From positions 1 through 58,244 of the forward strand of contig CAJPOF010000008.1 in assembly GCA_905372235.1 (NCBI GenBank): a DNA stretch of 58,244 bases, written 5' to 3'. Source of the stretch: an uncultured Treponema sp. Its GTDB lineage: Bacteria; Spirochaetota; Spirochaetia; Treponematales; Treponemataceae. Shown in pieces: positions 48,599 to 57,732 of the stretch. The position numbers and the translations under genes are program-made. Below the pieces are notes generated by a model, which searched no databases, was not told the DNA's origin, and saw only the letters and a list, made by a program, of their open reading frames with translations. Position 1 is the stretch's first letter; every line of letters begins with the position of its first letter.

Positions 48599-51500
48599 TC
48601 AGTTCAGCTTGATTTCAGTCCAATCTTTGTCGTAATCTTTTGTGATTTCGGCTTTCATCGCAGACATAGGATTCCATACTATCGAAAGAGAAAAACTTGG
48701 GTCATATGTGTAATATTTGTTCGTGCTTGAAAGAGAAATCAGTTTTGGCTCGATTTTCAATGAGCAGGTAAAATCCCAGTCATGCATTTCGTGGGTAAGG
48801 CTGAACGCCATGCTCTTTAGTTTGAAGCTGGACTTTGTGCGCACAGAATCATTGTCAAACCTGAATCCATTGAAGAAATCCAGAAAAATATTGGTCTCCG
48901 TTCCGGAAGGATAGATGCCAGGCTTAACGTATTTGTATATCGCAGAATTCTTTGACATGGCAGAAAAAGTAAGGGTCAAAAAATCCTGGATTTTAAGCGA
49001 AAGAGACGGAGAAAAAGTGAAAGTTGAGGAAGTCGGTTTTAGTAAGTCCGCATTTGCGCTCGTAGACAAGGACACGCCCAGGACAATCCTGTTTTTCCAT
49101 GCGTAAAGGGTTTTCGTTCCAAGGGAATAGGAAAGGTTCACGGAATACGGCTGGAATTTCTTTTCGCTTTCCGTCTCCCATTTTCTGGTGCTATCGTTAA
49201 AAGAATATCCTGTCGTATATGAATGCGTGTAGCTTGCGCTAAGGCTTTTCCAGCTCACGGAAAATTTCAGATAGTCCCAGTATTTTTCTTCCCTGTTGTA
49301 TGAAAGCGACTGGCTTATCCTCAGGTCTTTGAACAGAGTGACCGAAAGGCTTTCCCTGAACGGCTGGTGCGTAAAATTATCCGCCTTTATCGTCTTCTTT
49401 CTTTCGCCTGTCTCAAACGAAAGTGTCGTGTATGGAAAACCTAGCCGCACAACCCCGTAATACGCTTCCGTCTGAGGCTTTAGCGTTGACGTGAACGTAA
49501 ACGACTGGGAAAACTTATTGTCAAATTCGTTGGCGGAAAAAGTGAAGTCCAGAGCATGTGCCGTTATGGAATCCTTCAGTTCCTCTTCGTCGCCGTTTTT
49601 TACGACATCCCAAATAGGATGATAATCGTATTTTGCCTCGTCGTTCAAAGAAGTGAATTGGTCGGCAAGGAATTCCGTCCTGATTATCTTTATTGTGTTC
49701 CTGTACGTGATTCCGGTCCCGTTGAAATAAGGAAGATATTCAAGCGGTTTTATGGAAACCGAATTCGACGAAGTGACGTCCTGCTTTTGGGCGGCATAGT
49801 CTGTTTTTATAAGAGAATATTTTGCGCTGTCCGAATACCATATCGTCTCGCTTCCTGAATTTTCATGGATGTAAGGATGGCTTTGCCACACCGGACTGTA
49901 TGTGTTGGAGTTCGACACAGTAAGAAAGTTTCCGCCGTAGCTAAGATTGTTGTCCCATGTAACGGGAATTTTTAGCGAGAACATTCTTGATTTCTGCCCC
50001 CGTTCGTCCCACACAAAATCTTCGGCGGTTTTAAGGCTTGCCGAATTGTACGCAATCTGGGACGTGAAATTGGGTTTTACAGAATATTGTGAAGAAAACG
50101 AAAGAGAACCTATCGTCACAACGGGTTCTGCCGCAGAAGAAAGTTTTGGCAAAGCCGAAATCGGAAGTGGAAGATTTTCGTCATCCTCGGATTCGGTTTT
50201 CGACCCAATATTCTTTCCGTCCGGATTATGCGTTTCCGAAGTTTTTTTATCGTTTTTATCGAGCGAATCCGGAGTTTCCTCTTTGGGAGAGTCCTCTTTT
50301 CTGTCAGAAAATTCTTTTGGAACAATAAGCGGAACAGTATAGTTCACGGATTTTTTTTTCAAAGCGGACGGAGTTTTTGACTTGAAGGACGAAGAATCTA
50401 TGCTCACCAAAGTTCCGCTTATCGAGGCGGAGGCTGTCATCGGCGTTATCTGCGACGGATAATAAAAAAGTCTGTTCGGCGTGCTGTTCCTCCACGCATA
50501 AAGATCCGACGGAGAAACCTTGTCGTTTTTAAGTTCATACGGATTTGCGCTCATCGATGTCCAGACAAGCGACGACGTAAGCGAAAGCGATGCGGAAGAG
50601 ACATACGGTTTTAAAAGCGCAGGAAGCGGAATCGAATACGAGCCGTTTGCGTTCCATGTAAAAGACGATATTGTGGACTGGGTTTTTGACGAACCGCTGT
50701 CGTCCGTCTGTTCCATAAGATAACTTATCCAGTCCATTGATTCGGTGCGGTCTGTTATAAAATCGTCCGAAAAATACGGGTCGGACCAAATCGGAATCTT
50801 CACCGAAAAGGAAAACGGCTTGTTCATCGAAAGCGAAATGTTTCCGCCGTACCTGAAAGGAATTTTCAATCCCATGAAATTAGAATAATCATAGTAGCGC
50901 ACACCTGCGTTCAAAAACGGCGTGTACCCTCCAAATGAGGAATTAAAAAAAACGGTATTCGAAAATCCCATGTAAAAACTTGCGTCTATGCTTGAAAAAA
51001 TCGCCTTGGGTTTAAAAACGCCTGAAAATCCCACAAGCGCACCAAGATTAGTGTAATAGTCGCCCACGATTTTCAGATAATTTGAAGTGTCCCCATTGTA
51101 GTCGTCGTCAAGATTATGAAGAACAAGACCTTCGCGTTTCTGCTCCTTCAATACAGAAGGACGGACGAAATTGAAAAGAGCCTTTAATTTTTTTTCGCCT
51201 TCGCTGTCATCGGAAGAAGATTTATTCGGATTTTCCAAAGGCTTTCTTCCATAAAGATAAAACGTGTTCTGATTGAAATACCCCTTTCTTCTCTGATGCC
51301 CGAACACAGGATTGAATATAAGTTCGTCTTTTGGATAGTAGAACGCCGGAAGATAAAAAACCGGAACGACACCCACATAAAGAAGCGCATTAAGGAAGGC
51401 AAATTCGCCGCCAGGCAAAAGCCATATTCTTGAAGCCTTGATATACCAATGCGGGTCCTCGTCATCGCAGAAAGTCAGAACTCCGTCCTTGAACGCAATC

Positions 51501-51979
51501 GTGTTCGACACACTCCTTCCGAAAATATCGCTTGAGACCACAAGAGTCGAGCCGCTTGGAAGATTTATCGCGTCGGATTTTGTCTGAACAACCCTTCCGT
51601 CGTCAAAAACGCCTTCAAGAGTCGAGGTGTTGAACATAAGAGAGTCGGCGGTTACGTTCTGTCCGCCGGAACTGTCGGTTGTCATCTCAAGCGAGACATT
51701 CCCCGACGCATACATCATCTCGCTTGTCCTGTCATAGCGAATTGAATCCGCCGAGATTACATTTTTTGAAGAGCCGCTTGAAACAGAAACTTTCACGTTT
51801 CCGGTAAGAAGGATTATATCGTTTCCGCTTTCCTTGTCTTTTTCGTATTGCGTGCTGATGGCGTTGTCGATTGTTATGACAGTCCTTTTTGTTTCTTCCT
51901 CTGAAAACGAAAAAAAAGGAACAAAAAGCAAAACGCAGAAAAAACACGAAAAAAACTTCTTGACCGGAAAACTTTTCAT
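48599..51979 (-). CDS. lptD: LptD/OstA-like outer-membrane protein (TP0515 type)
   Basis: A large outer-membrane barrel. Signal peptide (FSCFFCVLLFVPFFSFS), an N-terminal OstA/LptA-like beta-jellyroll (about 30-160: ISADSIRYDRTSEMMYASG, DSLMFNTSTLEG), then the LptD hallmark FLNALLYVGVVPVFYLPAFYYPKDEL (split here at about residues 190-215), followed by an 800-residue beta-barrel rich in aromatic-ended strands. Treponemes lack classical LPS, so the cargo is unknown. The region near 560-620 is low-complexity (KSVNYTVPLIVPKEFSDRKE...). ATGA overlap with uvrA. Confidence 0.9.
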   Translation of the reverse strand: MKSFPVKKFFSCFFCVLLFVPFFSFSEEETKRTVITIDNAISTQYEKDKESGNDIILLTGNVKVSVSSGSSKNVISADSIRYDRTSEMMYASGNVSLEMTTDSSGGQNVTADSLMFNTSTLEGVFDDGRVVQTKSDAINLPSGSTLVVSSDIFGRSVSNTIAFKDGVLTFCDDEDPHWYIKASRIWLLPGGEFAFLNALLYVGVVPVFYLPAFYYPKDELIFNPVFGHQRRKGYFNQNTFYLYGRKPLENPNKSSSDDSEGEKKLKALFNFVRPSVLKEQKREGLVLHNLDDDYNGDTSNYLKIVGDYYTNLGALVGFSGVFKPKAIFSSIDASFYMGFSNTVFFNSSFGGYTPFLNAGVRYYDYSNFMGLKIPFRYGGNISLSMNKPFSFSVKIPIWSDPYFSDDFITDRTESMDWISYLMEQTDDSGSSKTQSTISSFTWNANGSYSIPLPALLKPYVSSASLSLTSSLVWTSMSANPYELKNDKVSPSDLYAWRNSTPNRLFYYPSQITPMTASASISGTLVSIDSSSFKSKTPSALKKKSVNYTVPLIVPKEFSDRKEDSPKEETPDSLDKNDKKTSETHNPDGKNIGSKTESEDDENLPLPISALPKLSSAAEPVVTIGSLSFSSQYSVKPNFTSQIAYNSASLKTAEDFVWDERGQKSRMFSLKIPVTWDNNLSYGGNFLTVSNSNTYSPVWQSHPYIHENSGSETIWYSDSAKYSLIKTDYAAQKQDVTSSNSVSIKPLEYLPYFNGTGITYRNTIKIIRTEFLADQFTSLNDEAKYDYHPIWDVVKNGDEEELKDSITAHALDFTFSANEFDNKFSQSFTFTSTLKPQTEAYYGVVRLGFPYTTLSFETGERKKTIKADNFTHQPFRESLSVTLFKDLRISQSLSYNREEKYWDYLKFSVSWKSLSASYTHSYTTGYSFNDSTRKWETESEKKFQPYSVNLSYSLGTKTLYAWKNRIVLGVSLSTSANADLLKPTSSTFTFSPSLSLKIQDFLTLTFSAMSKNSAIYKYVKPGIYPSGTETNIFLDFFNGFRFDNDSVRTKSSFKLKSMAFSLTHEMHDWDFTCSLKIEPKLISLSSTNKYYTYDPSFSLSIVWNPMSAMKAEITKDYDKDWTEIKLN

Positions 51980-54846
51980 TTTGTCAGCTCTCTTTCAAGC
52001 ATCTCTTTTATGAATATTCCAGTGTAGGATTTTTCTACAGAGGCGATTTGTTCAGGCGTTCCCGAAGCCACAATCTCTCCGCCCCGAAATCCGCCTTCTG
52101 GGCCAAGGTCAACAATATAGTCCGCCTGACAGATGACATCAAGGTTGTGTTCAATCATAAGAACGCTGTTTCCTTGAGCCACAAGTTTCTGAATCACCTC
52201 CATCAGCATTTTAACGTCCGCAAGATGAAGCCCTGTTGTAGGCTCGTCCATTATGTAGAGGGTTTTTCCTGTGGAAACACGGGCAAGTTCGTTCGCAAGT
52301 TTCACCCGCTGAGCTTCCCCGCCCGAAAGAGTCAATGCGTTCTGCCCAAGTTGAATATAGCCAAGCCCGACGGATTTAAGTGTCTCAAGTTTCCGGAAAA
52401 TATGCGGAATCGAAGCAAAAAAATCGCAGGCTTCTTCGATTGTCATTTCAAGTACATCGTTTATGCTTTTTCCTTTGTATAAAACCGCAAGCGTCTCTCT
52501 GTTGAACCTTTTTCCGCCGCAAGAATCGCACGTGATGTATACATCCGGAAGAAAATTCATTTCTATGAGTATTTGCCCCGCTCCCTGACAGTTTTCGCAT
52601 CGTCCGCCTTTGACGTTAAAACTGAACCTGCCCTTCTTATAGCCCATCGCCTTGCTTTCGGGAAGCGTGGAAAACAAATCCCTTATGGAATCAAAAACGC
52701 CGACATAAGTCGCAGGATTGCTCCTTGGAGAACGGCCTATCGGACTTTGGTCAATATTTATTACTTTATCTATGTATTCCGCACCTTCAATCGATTTGTA
52801 CTTTCCGAACGGAAGCCTTGACCTCATAACGGCGTTGCTCAAGACAGGAAAAAGAACATCGCTCATGAGCGTGGATTTTCCGCTTCCTGAAACGCCCGTT
52901 ATGCAGGTGAACGCTCCCAGCGGAAACGAAACTGAAACGTTTTTCAGATTGTGTTCGGTAACTCCCGAAATCCTTATGAATTTTCCGTTACCCTTACGCC
53001 TTTCTTTTGGGATATCCATCCTAAGTTCGCCTGAAAGATACTGACCGGTCTTGCTTTCCGGCACCCGCATGACTTCTTCAGGAGTTCCGCAGGCAACCAC
53101 ATATCCTCCGTGTACTCCGGCACCGGGACCTATGTCCACAAGATAGTCGGCAGTCCGCAAAGTCTGCTCGTCATGCTCCACGACTATCACAGTGTTTCCC
53201 TGATCCCTAAGGTATGTCAATGTATCTATGAGTTTTTGATTGTCCCGCTGATGAAGACCGATTGAAGGCTCGTCCAAAATATACATGACCCCGCAAAGCG
53301 CAGAGCCTATCTGTGTGGCAAGGCGTATACGCTGGGATTCGCCGCCGCTTAAAGTTCCTGCTGTTCTTTCAAGCGAAAGATAATCAAGCCCGACATTCCT
53401 AAGAAAGTTCAGTCTGGCTTTTATTTCCTTTAGAACCTGAGATACTATTTTGGCTTCATATTCGGAAAGTTTAAGCTTTTCAAAAAAATCAATCGCTTCC
53501 AAAACACTCAAAGACGAAAGTTCATGAATATTTCTGTTCCCAACGGTAACGGAGAGAGCCTCGGAGCGAAGTCTTTTTCCATGGCAGGAAGAACATTCCG
53601 AAACCGACATGAATTTTTCTTCAATACGTTCACGCTGCGCCTGCCCCCAAGCCTCGTTATGCCGCCTTCTCATGTCGCCCAGTACACCAAGCCAAGGGCG
53701 ATTGTATTCGGAATAGCCCTCTCCACTCTGTTTTTTGTAAGTCCACCGGATTTTTTTATTGATGTCTCCGTTCCAAAGAAAATCGAATTGTTCCTTGGAA
53801 AGCTCGTTTATCGGAGTATCAAGCGAAAAACCGCCCGAATCGGCGACCGCCTGAAACATAGAACGGTTCCATTCGCTTTCAGGATTGTAAAACGCCAATG
53901 CATTCTCGTTAAAACTCTTTGAATTGTCGGGAATTATCTTTTCAAAATCCCATTCCATCTTTTCGCCAAGACCTGTACATTCAGAACAGGCACCGAACGG
54001 ATTATTGAACGAAAAAAGACGAGGCTGAAGTTCGGGAATGGAAATTCCACAGTCCGGGCAGGCGTTCTTCTGACTAAAAAATACCTCCTCGTCCCTTTCA
54101 TCATCCCCTGAACCTATGCGTCTTGTTACCGTAATCATGCCGTTCGCGCTCAAAAGAGCCGTCTCGATGCTGTCGGAAAGCCGTTTTCTTATATCCGAGC
54201 CAAGCACAACCCTATCAACGATTATTTCTATGGTATGCTTTTTCTGCTTGTCAAGTTTTATGTTATCCTCAAGGCTTGCGACAACTCCATCTATCCTTGC
54301 CCGAACAAAACCGGACTTTCTTGCATCCTCGATTATCTTTGTATGCTCGCCTTTCTTTCCCCGTATGACCGGCGCAAGAATCTGAATCTTAGTTCCATCT
54401 CCCCACGACATCACAGAATCTATAATCTGGTCAATGCCTTGCTCCCGAATCTCTCGTCCGCATTCAGGACAGTGAGCATGACCTACACGAGAAAAAAGAA
54501 GCCTGTAATAATCGTAGATTTCCGTTATCGTTCCCACGGTAGAGCGAGGATTCTTATTTGTACTTTTCTGCTCTATTGAAATCGCAGGAGAAAGACCTTC
54601 TATCAAATCCACATCGGGCTTGTCCATAGTCCCCAAAAACTGACGTGCGTATGAAGAAAGACTTTCCATATAGCGACGTTGCCCTTCGGCAAAAAGCGTG
54701 TCAAACGCAAGCGAACTTTTCCCCGAACCGCTAAGCCCCGAAATCACAACCAGACGGTTTCTCGGAATCTCAAGGTCTATATTTTTAAGATTATGCTCCC
54801 TCGCTCCGCTGATTCTGATTTTGTCGCTGTTAAAAATATTCGCCAT
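51976..54846 (-). CDS. uvrA: excinuclease ABC subunit A
   Basis: The damage-sensing ATPase of nucleotide excision repair. Two ABC ATPase halves: GLSGSGKSSLAFDTLFAEGQ at the start with signature LSGGESQRIRLATQ, and VSGSGKSTLMSDVLFP with LSGGEAQRVKLANE. Zinc fingers include CPDCGISIPELQPRLF and the C-terminal CENCQGAGQILIEMNF...CDSCGGKRFNRETL. 956 aa from the ATG at 54846. No clear ribosome site precedes it; TATACT ends about 9 nt upstream, so the message may be nearly leaderless (an upstream ATG at 54864 would remove the -10). Confidence 0.97.
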   Translation of the reverse strand: MANIFNSDKIRISGAREHNLKNIDLEIPRNRLVVISGLSGSGKSSLAFDTLFAEGQRRYMESLSSYARQFLGTMDKPDVDLIEGLSPAISIEQKSTNKNPRSTVGTITEIYDYYRLLFSRVGHAHCPECGREIREQGIDQIIDSVMSWGDGTKIQILAPVIRGKKGEHTKIIEDARKSGFVRARIDGVVASLEDNIKLDKQKKHTIEIIVDRVVLGSDIRKRLSDSIETALLSANGMITVTRRIGSGDDERDEEVFFSQKNACPDCGISIPELQPRLFSFNNPFGACSECTGLGEKMEWDFEKIIPDNSKSFNENALAFYNPESEWNRSMFQAVADSGGFSLDTPINELSKEQFDFLWNGDINKKIRWTYKKQSGEGYSEYNRPWLGVLGDMRRRHNEAWGQAQRERIEEKFMSVSECSSCHGKRLRSEALSVTVGNRNIHELSSLSVLEAIDFFEKLKLSEYEAKIVSQVLKEIKARLNFLRNVGLDYLSLERTAGTLSGGESQRIRLATQIGSALCGVMYILDEPSIGLHQRDNQKLIDTLTYLRDQGNTVIVVEHDEQTLRTADYLVDIGPGAGVHGGYVVACGTPEEVMRVPESKTGQYLSGELRMDIPKERRKGNGKFIRISGVTEHNLKNVSVSFPLGAFTCITGVSGSGKSTLMSDVLFPVLSNAVMRSRLPFGKYKSIEGAEYIDKVINIDQSPIGRSPRSNPATYVGVFDSIRDLFSTLPESKAMGYKKGRFSFNVKGGRCENCQGAGQILIEMNFLPDVYITCDSCGGKRFNRETLAVLYKGKSINDVLEMTIEEACDFFASIPHIFRKLETLKSVGLGYIQLGQNALTLSGGEAQRVKLANELARVSTGKTLYIMDEPTTGLHLADVKMLMEVIQKLVAQGNSVLMIEHNLDVICQADYIVDLGPEGGFRGGEIVASGTPEQIASVEKSYTGIFIKEMLERELTK

Positions 54847-55217
54847 GGTGTAAAAGTATAGCAATTTTTTTTCTATAAATCCATGCCTTTTATTTCTCCA
54901 AAAAACTCACAATTCCTGAAAAACATTATCAGCCGGATTTTCCTCCCACCATCCTTTCGGGATTCCGCTGTCGCTCATTGCTTCGCAACACCTTCGGTGT
55001 CCCTACAGGCTGGGGCATGGCGCATCCTTAAATTAAAAACAAAAACACCTTCTAAAAAAATCTTTCATGACCGCACCCATAAAAAATCGCCATCTTGTTG
55101 AGAATAAAATTCGGCTCAAGCAGATTCCGCACAATTAAAATCCGTATGTTTTTATGTATAATCAGTCGCAAATCTATCAAAAAATTCAGTTTTCAGAGTT
55201 TTATCACGGAGGAAAAT
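54847..55217. other. 371-bp spacer with repeat-like GC-rich block
   Basis: Between uvrA and the MATE gene. About 54946-55022 is GC-richer than its flanks and contains a small hairpin (ACACC-TTC-GGTGT) and a GGGGCATGGCGC end that echoes the edges of the 138-bp repeats. The rest is AT-rich. No gene is supported. Confidence 0.5.
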
Positions 55218-56591
55218 ATGGCGCAGAATGAAAAAGCAAAGACCACCCTGCTTGAAGGAAAAATTGTAAAAACGATGATTTCTTTGAGTTTACCGGCAGT
55301 AATCGGAATGGTTGTAATAGGACTTTACAATTTTATGGACGCAATGTTTGTAGGGCAAATGCTTGGACCAAAAGCAATGACAGCGGTAAAAGTATCATAT
55401 CCTTTCACGTTCATGAACAACGGAATCGCCACCCTGATTGGAGTTGGTTCGGCATCGGCAGTGTCCATCGCAATAGGAAAAGGCGACAAAGAGACATTGG
55501 ACAAAATTATGGGAAATCTGATTTCTGCGGTTTCAATTTTTTCCATAATAATCACCGCTTTAGGATTTATCTTTAATCGCCAGTTCCTTGTTCTTTGCGG
55601 CGCAAAAGGCGAAATAATGGAACTCGGAATAAAATATCTTAGAATTGTGTTTATCGGCTCGATTTTTGTGAATTTTGCCCAAAGCGCCAACATGGTCATG
55701 CGAGGTGAAGGAATCCTCACTCAAGCGATGCTCATCATGGCTATTGGTGCGGTGATGAATATCATCCTTGACCCAATCCTGATTCATTTCATGGCTCCCC
55801 ACGGAAAAGGAATTGAGGCTGCGGCTTTAGCCACCCTGATTTCGCAAATCGTACAGGCGGTAATCACCTTATGGTTTTTCATCAAAAAAAGTTCTATAAA
55901 AATCGGAAAGATTTGTCCCGACAAAAAACTGATGAAAGCGGTTCTTGGTGTCGGAGTTTCAGCGATGCTGATGCAGGTCATGTCGATGATTCAGCAGACA
56001 CTCATGTACCGTGTCGCCCAAAAATACGGAAGCTCGGAATGGCAGACTGTCCTTGGAGCAAGTTTAAGTCTTATGGCATTCTCGTTCATCCCGCTTTGGG
56101 GAATAAGTCAAGGATTCCAGCCGGCGATAGGAACGAACTTCGGGGCAAAAAAGATAGGACGAGTAAAAGCGTTCACAAAAGCATTCATGATTTTTGCAAC
56201 ACTTTTTGCTTTGGTGTTCTATATTCCTACCATGTGCTTTCCTCAAAAAATGCTTTCCATCTTCATCACAGACGAAAAAATCACCGAAATGGGTTTTCCG
56301 ATGCTAAGACTCCTTTTTTCAACCTACATAACATACGGAATCATGATTCTTTCCATAACATTTTTCCAAGCAGTAAAGGACGCAAGCAAGGCTGCAATAC
56401 TTACTTTGTGCCGCTCTCTGATTCTGTTCGTGCCGCTACTTTTCATACTTCCGGCTATTGGACTTGGGATAAAAGGCTTGTTCCTTGCTTCAGTCATCAC
56501 AGACCTTATAATATTGGCGACCTCCGTCATCCTTGTGATAGGAGCTTTAAAAAAGATTCAGAAAGAAGTCCAGTCAACGGAAACAGAATAA
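55218..56591 (+). CDS. MATE family multidrug efflux transporter
   Basis: A sodium/proton-coupled exporter with about twelve membrane helices (for example LPAVIGMVVIGLYNFMDAMFVGQ, SYPFTFMNNGIATLIGVGSA, QGFQPAIGTNFGAKKIGRVK), the usual two-half arrangement and 457 aa. The ATG at 55218 follows GGAGG; the longer frame from 55095 has an unconserved basic head. It is a single gene, followed by a hairpin-rich spacer. Confidence 0.93.
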   Translation: MAQNEKAKTTLLEGKIVKTMISLSLPAVIGMVVIGLYNFMDAMFVGQMLGPKAMTAVKVSYPFTFMNNGIATLIGVGSASAVSIAIGKGDKETLDKIMGNLISAVSIFSIIITALGFIFNRQFLVLCGAKGEIMELGIKYLRIVFIGSIFVNFAQSANMVMRGEGILTQAMLIMAIGAVMNIILDPILIHFMAPHGKGIEAAALATLISQIVQAVITLWFFIKKSSIKIGKICPDKKLMKAVLGVGVSAMLMQVMSMIQQTLMYRVAQKYGSSEWQTVLGASLSLMAFSFIPLWGISQGFQPAIGTNFGAKKIGRVKAFTKAFMIFATLFALVFYIPTMCFPQKMLSIFITDEKITEMGFPMLRLLFSTYITYGIMILSITFFQAVKDASKAAILTLCRSLILFVPLLFILPAIGLGIKGLFLASVITDLIILATSVILVIGALKKIQKEVQSTETE

Positions 56592-56610
56592 AGTCAGCAA
56601 AACCAAAAAG

Positions 56611-56660
56611 GCTTTCGGCGTAGCCCTATACAAAAATCGGGATTCATAAACGCCGAAAGC
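56611..56660 (+). terminator. inverted repeat after the MATE gene
   Basis: GCTTTCGGCGT (56611-56621) pairs with 56650-56660 across a 28-nt loop. It lies 20 bp after the MATE stop and could end its mRNA; no T tract. Confidence 0.4.
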
Positions 56661-56676
56661 AATGCCGGATGAAGCA

Positions 56677-56726
56677 GGTGCGGATTCACACGAGACGGAA
56701 GATGCGTCTTTTGTGAAATCCGCACC
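56677..56726 (+). repeat. long hairpin in MATE-LoaP spacer
   Basis: GGTGCGGATTCACA pairs with TGTGAAATCCGCACC (one bulge), with an inner stem AGACG/CGTCT. Unknown role; it might belong to a structured RNA upstream of the NusG-paralogue operon. Confidence 0.5.
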
Positions 56727-57001
56727 GATTTGAAAACGCTTTTCATATCGGTAACAATTACTGTGGCAAACACGAGTGCAGTGCCACATGGCGATGCTCG
56801 CTCTGCAGGATGATGTATTGAAGAAAACGTGCTGGCGATAACTGAAATCGGGCATTATTATGGATGGACTTAGAAGTTTTATCCATAATTCCAATCAATT
56901 AAAAATACAGTTTTTATACTGTTCTAACTCTAATGCATATGCTACATTACTCAAAGATTGAATATCATGATTTAGATTGATAAATTATAGAAAAGGAAGA
57001 T

Positions 57002-57235
57002 ATGGCTGGTTTTCTTAAAAACGAGCATTTGGGTTCTTATAGACTAACCGAGGATATGCTTAGGTCTACTTTTAATTACACATTAGAGCAAAAAGCAGAG
57101 CGAGTCTTTATCTATATCTTCACAAAAGATACTGATTTACACATTCTTTACGATGCACACCGAGTCCTTGTAAGTGAAGCAGAACTCGGTTATGAGAAAA
57201 TGGAGCTGCAAGATCTATGGAATATTACTGTATAA
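57002..57235 (+). CDS. small hypothetical protein upstream of NusG paralogue
   Basis: Not recognised. 77 aa with ribosome site GGAAG 2 nt before ATG. Sequence (FLKNEHLGSYRLTEDMLRST, FIYIFTKDTDLHILYDAH, ELGYEKMELQDLWNITV) predicts a small alpha/beta fold. It overlaps the NusG-paralogue gene by 19 bp, so it is probably co-translated and may be a partner of it. Codon use is AT-rich, like its neighbour. Confidence 0.6.
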   Translation: MAGFLKNEHLGSYRLTEDMLRSTFNYTLEQKAERVFIYIFTKDTDLHILYDAHRVLVSEAELGYEKMELQDLWNITV

Positions 57236-57732
57236 TGGTGCTTTCCGGAAAAGAAAAAATCTTTAAGAAAAAAGCTACTGAAGAACTAAAAAAAATGTTC
57301 CCGTCTGTGGATTTCTATTTTTTTGAACGTAAGATGTTTACAGAAAAAAGAGGTTGGTATACAGGAGCACTCTTCTCAGGCTATCTTTTTTTTCAGGTGG
57401 AAAAACTTACTTCTGAAGTTTTTTCAATTTTAAGAAAAATAAATGGATTTTGTCGTATATTACCGGAGAATCAATCTCCATCAAAAATTCAAGGAGATGC
57501 ACTTAAAGAACTGAGTTTTCTTATACGCTTTGGAGAAGTTCTTGGTGTCTCAAAAGTACAGTTTCTTCCGGGACAAAAAGTAAAGGCTATTTCTGGTCCA
57601 CTTATGGGTTACGAAGGCTGTGTACTACATGTAAATAAAAAACAAAAGAGAATCACCGTGTGGTCGAAACTCACAAAAACTGGAACAACTTTCGATTTAA
57701 AGTATGAAGAGGCAGAAAGAGTAGAAGAATAA
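57217..57732 (+). CDS. specialised NusG paralogue (LoaP/RfaH/UpxY-type antiterminator)
   Basis: A 171-aa NusG-family protein: N-terminal NGN domain (EYYCIMVLSGKEKIFKKKATEEL, MFTEKRGWYTGALFSGYLFFQV, FCRILP) and a C-terminal KOW domain (FLPGQKVKAISGPLMGYEGCV). It is shorter and more divergent than housekeeping NusG. Such paralogues bind RNA polymerase and let it read through terminators in one long operon, usually polysaccharide or secondary-metabolite genes immediately downstream. Here a long structured leader follows directly and the region is AT-rich, fitting that role. Stops at 57732. Confidence 0.85.
   Translation: MEYYCIMVLSGKEKIFKKKATEELKKMFPSVDFYFFERKMFTEKRGWYTGALFSGYLFFQVEKLTSEVFSILRKINGFCRILPENQSPSKIQGDALKELSFLIRFGEVLGVSKVQFLPGQKVKAISGPLMGYEGCVLHVNKKQKRITVWSKLTKTGTTFDLKYEEAERVEE

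Larger units (their letters stand above)
56592..57001. other. 410-bp spacer with several long hairpins
   Basis: It holds an 11-bp inverted repeat GCTTTCGGCGT/ACGCCGAAAGC (56611-56660), a long stem GGTGCGGATTCACA with its complement (56677-56726), and TGTGGCA/TGCCACA further right. The sequence becomes AT-rich from about 56880. A minus-strand open frame (56574-56894) has no ribosome site and follows the hairpins' composition; it is not taken as a gene. Confidence 0.6.

Noticed and set aside
56574..56894. 106-codon minus-strand ORF in the MATE-NusG spacer
   Set aside because: It runs through hairpins and overlaps the MATE 3' end, with no start signal or recognisable domain.
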